Source of the DNA: CAYSGL01 sp964520985
GTDB taxonomy: Bacteria; Pseudomonadota; Alphaproteobacteria; Micavibrionales; Micavibrionaceae
DNA length: 8,550 nucleotides
Assembly (NCBI GenBank): GCA_964520985.1
Contig: CAZFPB010000038.1
Location: forward strand, 1-8,550
Direction of reading: 5' to 3'
In this document: one piece after another, positions 4,015-8,550 of the stretch
Layout of the letters: each line of letters starts with the position of its first letter
Position numbering within the stretch: position 1 is the stretch's first letter
Notes under the pieces: model-generated
Databases searched by the model: none
What the model saw: only the letters and a program-made list of their open reading frames with translations
Told to the model about the DNA's origin: nothing
Position numbers and translations under genes: made by a program

Positions 4015-4607
4015 GCGGGCCTTGCCCCTGCCACCAGACGATGGACGACGCCATCACTGGGCACACCCCACTCGTTCACTCCCTCGCCCGGCGTCTCGTC
4101 CAACCCGGCTCCGCTGACTGGGACGACGTCATCTCCGACGGGATGCTCGCCCTGTGGCAGGCCCTGAGGTCGTACGACCCCGAGCGGTGGGCGTTGGACC
4201 GGTACCTCGCCGTCCGCATCCGGCACCGGTTGATCGACGGGCTGAGGCAGCGCACCGGCCGCGGGGACCGCCCCACCGTCATCTCCCTGTCCGAAACGTC
4301 CGGTGGGGCCCAGGACGGCCTTCCCCGCATCGACAACAGGGGTGGCGACTATCAGCCACGCAGGGACCGCGACCCCAGAGACCCGGCGTCACCCATCGAC
4401 GCCGCCCACTCCCAACTCCACACCGAAGCCCTGATCCGGCAGCTCGCGCAGGTCGACCCGCGCCTGCCGGACATCGCCCGCAAACTCCTCGCCGGCTACA
4501 CCCGCACGGAGATCGCCGCGGATTTCGGGTTGTCCCGCACCCGCGTGTGGCAACTCCTCACCCTGGCCGCCGAGCACCTCAACCAGCCCGAACTCCTCAC
4601 CGCGTAG
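4011..4607 (+). CDS. Sigma-70-family (phage) sigma-like factor, 198 aa
   Basis: The protein would direct host RNA polymerase to particular promoters. Residues 18-84 match sigma region 2: LVHSLARRLV, then ADWDDVISDGMLALWQALRSYDPER and YLAVRIRHRLIDGLRQ, the core-binding and -10-recognition helices. Residues 85-135 form a Gly/Asp/Arg-rich linker in place of region 3. Residues 138-190 match region 4, with a helix-turn-helix at TRTEIAADFGLSRTRVWQLL (164-183). It is short, like ECF or phage sigma factors, but the region 2 wording is closer to the FliA/SigB type. ATG 4011 overlaps the leader ORF; ATG 4041 is the alternative, without a ribosome binding site. The sugar epimerase gene follows after 14 nt, so the two are probably co-transcribed. 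Family assignment is good; whether it activates phage promoters or acts as an anti-host factor is unknown. Confidence 0.75.
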   Translation: MSGPCPCHQTMDDAITGHTPLVHSLARRLVQPGSADWDDVISDGMLALWQALRSYDPERWALDRYLAVRIRHRLIDGLRQRTGRGDRPTVISLSETSGGAQDGLPRIDNRGGDYQPRRDRDPRDPASPIDAAHSQLHTEALIRQLAQVDPRLPDIARKLLAGYTRTEIAADFGLSRTRVWQLLTLAAEHLNQPELLTA

Positions 4608-4621
4608 AAAGCGAGCACCCT

Positions 4622-5611
4622 GTGCGTGTTGGACTGACCGGCGGCGCCGGTTTCATCGGCGGCCACATCATCGAGCACCTGGTCACCCGCGGGCATCAGG
4701 TGACCGTGTTCGACCACCATGGCCGGATCGACGCCCAGATCATGCTCGGCCTGAACTCGTACGACCGGGACGCCATCACGGTCATGCTCGGCGACGTCCG
4801 CGACTCCACCGCGGTCACGGAGTTGGCGGCGCATGTGGACGGCATCATCCACCTCGCCGCCGTTTTGGGGACGCAGGAGACGATCGGCAACCCCCGCCCA
4901 AGTGCGGAGACGAACATCCTCGGCAGCCTGAACGTCTTCGAGGCCGCGGCCCAGTACGGCCTCCCGGTCGTGTACGCCGGTGTGGGGAACCATTGGATGC
5001 GGGACCACGGCGCCGGGTCCTACACCATCAGCAAGACGGCGGCGGAAGACTGGGCGCGCATGTTCAACGCTTACCGGGGCGGGCGCATCAGCATCGTGCG
5101 GCCGGTGAACGCCTACGGCCCCCGCCAGTCGGTGGCCGCCCCGTACGGCTCCTCGAAGGTGAGGAAGGTGCTGCCGGCGTTCACCTGCCGGGCGCTGACC
5201 GGCACGCCGATCGAGGTGTACGGCGACGGAACCCAGATCAGCGACTGCGTGTACGTCACCGACGTCGCCAAGGCGTTCACGGCTGCGCTGGAGCAGACCA
5301 GGGCGTCCATCAAGGCACCCGCGAAGCCGATCGAGGTGGGGCCCGCCGAGTCGGTGACGGTGAACGACATCGCTCGCATGGTCGCCGTGCACGCGGCGAA
5401 GCTGACCGGCCGTGACCCGGTGGAGGTCAAGCATCTGCCGATGCGGCCGGGTGAGGTGCCCAACGCCGTCGTCAGTGCGAACGTGTCCACGCTCGCGCAG
5501 ATCGGCCTGGATGCCGACCAGTTCGTTCCCCTGCACGAGGGCATCGCCATGACGGTGGAGTGGTACGCCCGGAACTGGCTCCCCGCCTACCTTGGCCGGG
5601 CGGTCGCGTGA
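4622..5611 (+). CDS. NAD-dependent epimerase/dehydratase (extended SDR), 329 aa
   Basis: Enzymes of this family (GalE, RmlB and relatives) epimerise or dehydrate nucleotide-activated sugars in the cytoplasm. The GTG at 4622 puts the glycine-rich NAD loop at the very N-terminus as expected (G7-x2-G10-x2-G13, TGGAGFIGG). Other landmarks: D31 after the second strand, GDVRD (57-61), HLAA (77-80), the catalytic pair Y134/K138 (SYTISKTAAE), RPVNAYGPRQ (160-169), and the C-terminal sugar-binding region with VYGDGTQISDCVYVTDVAKA (199-218). Length is typical. The usual Ser/Thr-rich strand before the active site (V-x-SS-x-x-VYG) is replaced by VYAGVGNHW (117-125), so the third catalytic residue is not obvious. 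The upstream open frame overlaps the sigma-like gene and was not used. The stop overlaps the glycosyltransferase start (GTGA), pointing to one sugar pathway. Confidence 0.9.
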   Translation: MRVGLTGGAGFIGGHIIEHLVTRGHQVTVFDHHGRIDAQIMLGLNSYDRDAITVMLGDVRDSTAVTELAAHVDGIIHLAAVLGTQETIGNPRPSAETNILGSLNVFEAAAQYGLPVVYAGVGNHWMRDHGAGSYTISKTAAEDWARMFNAYRGGRISIVRPVNAYGPRQSVAAPYGSSKVRKVLPAFTCRALTGTPIEVYGDGTQISDCVYVTDVAKAFTAALEQTRASIKAPAKPIEVGPAESVTVNDIARMVAVHAAKLTGRDPVEVKHLPMRPGEVPNAVVSANVSTLAQIGLDADQFVPLHEGIAMTVEWYARNWLPAYLGRAVA

Positions 5612-6582
5612 AGGTCTTCGGCTGGCAGGCCGACCGGGCTGGGTGCGCGTGGTGGCGCATCGTGGAACCGTTCAAGTCTTTGGCCGCCCGGGGCCATGTG
5701 GTGGGGCATGACGTGCGGTACACGCAGGAGTGGGACGACGCCGACACCGTCCTCGCCCAGCGGACGTGCATGCCCGGCCCCACAGGCAGGTGGCAGGAAT
5801 GGGCACGCCAGGGCAGGTTCCTCGTGTACGACCTGGACGACGACCTCTTCAGCGTCGAGCTGGACGCACCGAACGGGCGGTTCTTCGCACAGCCCGAAGT
5901 GCAGCAGCGGATCCGCGACAACATCGCCGCCGCCTGCCGGGTCACGGTCTGCTCCGACAGGTTGGCCGAGGTCCTGGCCCCTCTCCACAGCGACGTGCGG
6001 GTGGTGCCCAACGGGGTCCCCTCCCGTCTGCTCGACCGCCCCACGCCCGCCCGGGAGGGCCGGCTGACCGTGGGCTGGGCGGGTACGCCGTCCACCCTGG
6101 CCGAGTTGTCCCTGGCGGTGCGTCCGCTGCGCCGGCTGCTGGACCGCCGCCAGGATGTCGAGGTGCACACGCTGGGCCTGCCCCGCGAGGCGATCCGGCA
6201 GTCGAGGTTGCAGCACTCGCGGGTGCGGTCCACGCCGCCCATCGCCGACCCCGACGGCTACCTGCGGGCGGTTGACTTCGACGTGTGGGTGGCCCCGTAC
6301 CGGTCGACGGCGTTCAACCGGGCCAAGGCCCCGACGAAGGCGCTGGAGGCGGCGGCGCTGGGCATCCCCATCGTCGCGTCCGACATCGAGCCCTACCGCA
6401 GGTTCGTCCGCCACGGCGAGACCGGGTTCCTCGTCCGCGCCGACCACGAGTGGGATGCCTACCTGCGTGAACTCACCGATGAGGACCTGCGGCAGCGGAT
6501 GGGGAAGGCGGCCCGCGAGCTGGGGCGGGAGCACACGACCGAGGTGACCGCACCGCTGTGGGAGGAGGCACTCAGGCCGTGA
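5608..6582 (+). CDS. Glycosyltransferase, GT-B fold (GT4-like), 324 aa
   Basis: It should transfer a sugar from a nucleotide donor, plausibly the product of the adjacent epimerase. GTG 5608 overlaps the epimerase stop and has no ribosome binding site of its own, so translation is probably coupled; GTG 5560 is in frame but sits inside the epimerase. The N-terminal acceptor half (1-145) includes YDLDDDLF (74-81) and ends at VVPNGV (132-137), the family's inter-domain segment. The donor half has VGWAGTPST (155-163), DVWVAPYR (225-232) and the nucleotide-sugar motif PTKALEAAALGIPIVASDIE (242-261), the E-x-G-x-P-x-D region of GT4 enzymes, then GETGFLV (270-276). No membrane segment or signal is present. 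The acceptor (DNA, virion protein or cell-wall glycan) cannot be read from sequence. Its stop is 11 nt from the stop of the convergent HTH gene. Confidence 0.88.
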   Translation: MKVFGWQADRAGCAWWRIVEPFKSLAARGHVVGHDVRYTQEWDDADTVLAQRTCMPGPTGRWQEWARQGRFLVYDLDDDLFSVELDAPNGRFFAQPEVQQRIRDNIAAACRVTVCSDRLAEVLAPLHSDVRVVPNGVPSRLLDRPTPAREGRLTVGWAGTPSTLAELSLAVRPLRRLLDRRQDVEVHTLGLPREAIRQSRLQHSRVRSTPPIADPDGYLRAVDFDVWVAPYRSTAFNRAKAPTKALEAAALGIPIVASDIEPYRRFVRHGETGFLVRADHEWDAYLRELTDEDLRQRMGKAARELGREHTTEVTAPLWEEALRP

Positions 6583-6593
6583 AGGTCGATCCC

Positions 6594-6800
6594 TTATCGC
6601 CAGTCCTCGTTGACCTGTCGCCCATGCTCTTCAGCCCAGCGGCGTACGTCTTCTGTGCGCCACACCTTGCCCATGGCGAGGACTACCTCAGGCTCGGGGA
6701 AGTCCTCGCGGGCGGTGAGCTGGGTGACGCGTTGGCGGCTGACGCCGAGCATCCTGCCGATCTCGGCAGCACCTACGAGGTGATCCACGTCGGTCATCAT
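6594..6800 (-). CDS. Small helix-turn-helix regulator (MerR/AlpA/excisionase-like), 68 aa
   Basis: The sequence AAEIGRMLGVSRQRVTQLTAR (11-31) is a helix-turn-helix, followed by FPEPEVVLAMGKVWRTEDVRRWAEE (34-58), the wing and helix of AlpA/MerR-like and excisionase-type proteins that recognise direct or inverted repeats. It ends in TAA at 6594. I chose ATG 6800: ATG 6797 is next to it, while ATG 6836 would place the first 12 codons across the repeat array. The three repeats then lie directly upstream, fitting autoregulation. It is the only minus-strand gene in the 4-8.5 kb region and faces the glycosyltransferase with no visible terminator. It could be the repressor of the following genes, or the missing excisionase (Xis) for the integrase 4.4 kb away. 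The HTH is clear; which role it has is not. Confidence 0.8.
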   Translation of the reverse strand: MMTDVDHLVGAAEIGRMLGVSRQRVTQLTAREDFPEPEVVLAMGKVWRTEDVRRWAEEHGRQVNEDWR

Positions 6801-6808
6801 AGTCAGGA

Positions 6809-6864
6809 GCCTACTAGGCGGTTGCCTACTAGTCATGTGCCTACTAGGCTAGGCGTGTGCCTAG
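6809..6864. promoter_or_regulatory. Three-repeat operator over divergent promoter-like elements
   Basis: GCCTACTAG occurs exactly at 6809-6817, 6824-6832 and 6839-6847, a constant 15-bp period. A further palindrome, CTAGGC/GCCTAG around GTGT, lies at 6849-6864. Rightward, TTGCCT (6822-6827) and TAGGCT (6845-6850) with a 17-bp spacer fit an actinobacterial promoter, and repeats 2 and 3 overlap both boxes. Leftward, ATGACT (read from 6836-6831) and TAGGCT (6813-6808), also 17 bp apart, end 7 nt before ATG 6800, implying a leaderless transcript. A protein bound to the repeats would control both directions; the adjacent HTH gene is the natural candidate. Confidence 0.65.
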
Positions 6865-6885
6865 TCTGACCGAGGAAGGCAACCG

Positions 6886-7281
6886 ATGATCCGCGAAGAC
6901 CGCTTCCTGATCTCCCGCCGCCCGTACGCCGTGGACCTGTCCAGCTTCCGCATCACCAGCACAAACGAGTACTCCGATGGACGACGGTCCTACTGGTGCC
7001 GGGTCGACGCGGTGTGGTTCCGGCGCCGCAACGGGGTGACGGCCGCCTGCGTTGGCAACCTTCGGGACCTCCAGGACGAGCGCCCGGCCGATGCCGTCGA
7101 GTTCCTCCCGCACTTCACCGACGGCCGGTACGGCGGCGACTGCGAAGGCCGCTGGGACGGCGAACGCTACTGGGGCGCCCAAGAGCCCGACGTCATCGAG
7201 CGGCATCTCGCGCTACTCCGACCCATGCTCGCCAACTACCCGGCCATCCCCGACGGCTACGACGGCTGGTGGCGGTTCTGA
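6886..7281 (+). CDS. Hypothetical protein, 131 aa, first gene after the repeat operator
   Basis: ATG 6886 has a strong ribosome binding site (GAGGAAGG, 6872-6879) and follows the rightward promoter-like element, so it heads a unit of at least four overlapping genes. The protein is soluble and rich in Arg, Asp and aromatic residues. It has a strand-rich first half (RFLISRRPYAVDLSSFRITS, then SYWCRVDAVWFRRRNGVTAACVGNLRD), a central Gly/Asp-rich loop (DGRYGGDCEGRWDGERYWG, about 83-101), and a final helix plus aromatic tail (DGYDGWWRF). There are three Cys, not arranged as a metal site. I recognise no family. Its stop overlaps the next ATG (TGATG), so the pair are translationally linked. Confidence 0.7.
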   Translation: MIREDRFLISRRPYAVDLSSFRITSTNEYSDGRRSYWCRVDAVWFRRRNGVTAACVGNLRDLQDERPADAVEFLPHFTDGRYGGDCEGRWDGERYWGAQEPDVIERHLALLRPMLANYPAIPDGYDGWWRF

Positions 7282-7496
7282 TGGACCTCACCAGCAACGT
7301 GCTCGCCGACGTGACCACCCTCATCACGCTCCTCGAAGACAAGCAGCGGGCCGTCACCGACGAGGAGAAAGCCGCCGCCGGGCTCGCCCTGGAAACCGAA
7401 CTCGCCCTGCAGCAGGCCGCGTCAACCGAGCGGGCACGTAGGCGCTGCTGGGACATGATCCGCAGATGGGGCGGGGAGTCAGATGCCAGCGCGTAA
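7281..7496 (+). CDS. Hypothetical small helical protein, 71 aa
   Basis: ATG 7281 overlaps the previous stop by one base and needs no separate ribosome binding site. The protein is almost wholly helical: leucine-rich DLTSNVLADVTTLITLLEDKQ (2-22), an Ala/Glu helix (about 26-50), and a basic Arg-rich end (ERARRRCWDMIRRWG, about 50-64). It could form a short coiled coil or bind nucleic acid. The longer open frame upstream (from 6996) is out of frame with a better gene and was not used. Its last 14 bases overlap the HNH gene. Function unknown. Confidence 0.6.
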   Translation: MDLTSNVLADVTTLITLLEDKQRAVTDEEKAAAGLALETELALQQAASTERARRRCWDMIRRWGGESDASA

Positions 7497-7995
7497 GACC
7501 ACGTGGGAGGAGCGGGAAGCCCGCTTCTGGAACAACTTTGACAAGGACGGACCCATCCCCGAGCACCGCCCAGAGTTAGGCCGCTGCTGGGTGTGGAAGC
7601 TCCGCAAGAACAACCGGGGCTACGGCATCTTGACCTGGTACGGCATCGGCACCAGATCCGCACATCGACAGGCGTACGAGTTCACCTACGGTCCGCTCCC
7701 TGATGGCCTTGAAGTGGACCACCTCTGCCGGAACCGAGCATGCGGGAACCCGACGCACCTCGAAGCCGTGACGCGTCTGGAGAACGTCCGGCGCAGCGAG
7801 CCCGCCCAGAGGACGCATTGTCCGAAGGGACACGAGTACACCCCCGAGAACACCTACCGCAATCCGAAGAGCCCCAACAAGCGCGTGTGCATCACGTGCA
7901 GGAATGCAAACTCCGCTGCGTGGCGTGAGGCCAACAGGGAGCGGTTCAACGCGCGGGCTAGGGAGCATCGGCGAGCGAGGAAGGCCGCATCATGA
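7483..7995 (+). CDS. HNH endonuclease, 170 aa
   Basis: A metal-dependent DNA nuclease of the phage HNH type. The active-site module spans about 55-100: SAHRQAYE (59-66), EVDHLCRNRACGNPTHLEAVT (77-97) with H80 as general base, N89 and H92 as metal/structural positions, and C82/C87. A second, probably zinc-binding part follows: CPKGHEY (113-119) and CITC (136-139), then a basic helical tail (REANRERFNARAREHRRARK) that could contact DNA. GGGGAG (about 7472-7477) at 5-nt spacing serves ATG 7483. The arrangement is common in free-standing phage homing endonucleases, which may promote their own spread into related phages; a recombination or packaging function is also possible. Overlap with both neighbours (14 bases before, ATGA after) shows integration in the operon rather than a simple insertion. 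Confidence 0.9.
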   Translation: MPARKTTWEEREARFWNNFDKDGPIPEHRPELGRCWVWKLRKNNRGYGILTWYGIGTRSAHRQAYEFTYGPLPDGLEVDHLCRNRACGNPTHLEAVTRLENVRRSEPAQRTHCPKGHEYTPENTYRNPKSPNKRVCITCRNANSAAWREANRERFNARAREHRRARKAAS

Positions 7996-8550
7996 TCGAT
8001 GGCAGGCGAGTCGTAGCTTGGACACCGTTCGGGCGCGAGCGCACGGTGAGCGTCCTGGTCAAGTACATGGAACGGGACGTCAAGCGCGGCCTGCTGGACG
8101 AGTACGTCCTGTACATGAACACCGACGCGGGTCAGGTCTCTGACCGGGAGTACGGCTACCGGCTGGCGGAGCAGTACGACTGGATAACGATCCGGGAGCG
8201 TCCCGAGGGTTACCGGCCGCTGCACCCCAAGCAGCGCCAAACGGGTTACTTCTACCTGTACTGCACGGACCCTGAGGCGGTCTATGTGCGGTTCGACGAT
8301 GACATCGTGTACGTGCACGAGGCAGCCATCGAGAACCTGGTGAGGACGAAGGTTGCTCTCCGGGATTCGGTGCTGTGCGCCTTCCCGATCATCATCAACA
8401 ACGCCGTCGTGTCGTGGCATCTCCAGCAGCAGCGGCGTATCCCCTGCTCCGGCGGCGGGTGGCAGTCGGTGCAGTACCCGTACTGCATGGACGCTGTGGG
8501 GTGGGCGGACGGCGGGTTCGCTGTGCTCCTCCACGAGCTGCTGCTGAAGA
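7992..8550 (+). CDS. GT-A-like glycosyltransferase, N-terminal part (3' end outside window)
   Basis: ATG 7992 overlaps the HNH stop (ATGA), and 186 codons are open to the window edge. The start VVAWTPFGRERTVSVLVKYM (7-26) resembles the first strand and helix of a GT-A nucleotide-sugar-binding domain. The key feature is VYVRFDDDIVYVHEAAIENL (97-116): strand, then DDD at 102-104, then a helix, the pattern of the DxD motif that holds the metal and donor sugar. A Trp/Tyr-rich stretch near 142-172 may form the acceptor side. No signal or membrane segment is seen. Together with the epimerase and GT-B enzyme it makes a second transferase in the same region, on a separate transcript governed by the repeat operator. 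The GT-A assignment rests mostly on the DDD context and is moderate. Confidence 0.65.
   Translation, partial: MIDGRRVVAWTPFGRERTVSVLVKYMERDVKRGLLDEYVLYMNTDAGQVSDREYGYRLAEQYDWITIRERPEGYRPLHPKQRQTGYFYLYCTDPEAVYVRFDDDIVYVHEAAIENLVRTKVALRDSVLCAFPIIINNAVVSWHLQQQRRIPCSGGGWQSVQYPYCMDAVGWADGGFAVLLHELLLK

Noticed and set aside
4154..4621. N-terminal extension of the epimerase frame into the sigma-like gene
   Set aside because: The SDR nucleotide-binding loop must be near the N-terminus; the extension is Pro/Arg-rich and overlaps a real gene in another frame.
4496..5536. Long minus-strand open frame opposite the epimerase
   Set aside because: It is the mirror of a strongly GC-biased gene; the plus strand has a complete SDR protein with catalytic residues.
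5587..6534. Long minus-strand open frame opposite the glycosyltransferase
   Set aside because: Shadow of the GT-B gene; no motif, composition dominated by Arg, Gly and Val.
6558..6869. Plus-strand open frame across the HTH gene, with a possible GTG overlapping the glycosyltransferase stop
   Set aside because: Its translation has no family features, while the minus strand of the same segment encodes a clear helix-turn-helix protein; the frame also runs through the operator repeats.
1..8550. CRISPR array or insertion sequence
   Set aside because: No regularly spaced long direct repeats and no transposase or terminal inverted repeats; the 15-bp and 19-bp period repeats are promoter-proximal operators.

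Overview
This looks like part of a temperate actinobacteriophage or prophage, most likely from Streptomyces or a close relative. The DNA is GC-rich with G/C-biased third codon positions. Genes are short and tightly packed, often overlapping (ATGA, GTGA and TGATG junctions), with GTG starts and AGGAG-type ribosome binding sites. The window holds a tyrosine integrase, a small HTH regulator, an HNH endonuclease, a sigma-like protein and several glycan enzymes, but no virion structural genes, so it is an early/accessory and lysogeny region.

Layout. 1-1088: the C-terminus of an HU-type nucleoid protein, then three small unrecognised genes, with a strong hairpin in each of the first three gaps. 1178-2176: complete tyrosine recombinase. 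2257-3100: a Phd/YefM-type antitoxin N-terminus joined to a repetitive helical domain, under a promoter with a palindrome in its spacer, then an 88-residue unknown gene and a strong terminator. 3190-3554: a possible small gene, three tandem perfect hairpins, and a minus-strand fragment resembling the 3' end of a tRNA or tmRNA, which is the best attP candidate. 3559-3882 (minus): coiled-coil plus one-TM membrane protein. 3883-4010: divergent control region with 16-bp direct repeats and a seven-codon leader ORF that overlaps the next start.

4011-8550: a sigma-70-like protein, an SDR nucleotide-sugar epimerase/dehydratase and a GT-B glycosyltransferase form one tight unit. A convergent minus-strand HTH gene follows, with three 15-bp-period repeats over divergent promoter-like elements. 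These repeats also sit over the promoter of the last unit: two unknown genes, an HNH endonuclease, and a GT-A-like glycosyltransferase cut by the window end.

The genes suggest two functional blocks. One is integration and lysogeny (integrase, attP candidate, Phd-like regulator, membrane protein). The other is sugar modification of virion, DNA or host surface (epimerase and two glycosyltransferases), possibly controlled by the sigma-like protein and the HTH repressor. The protein families are read from motifs; the regulatory links are inference.
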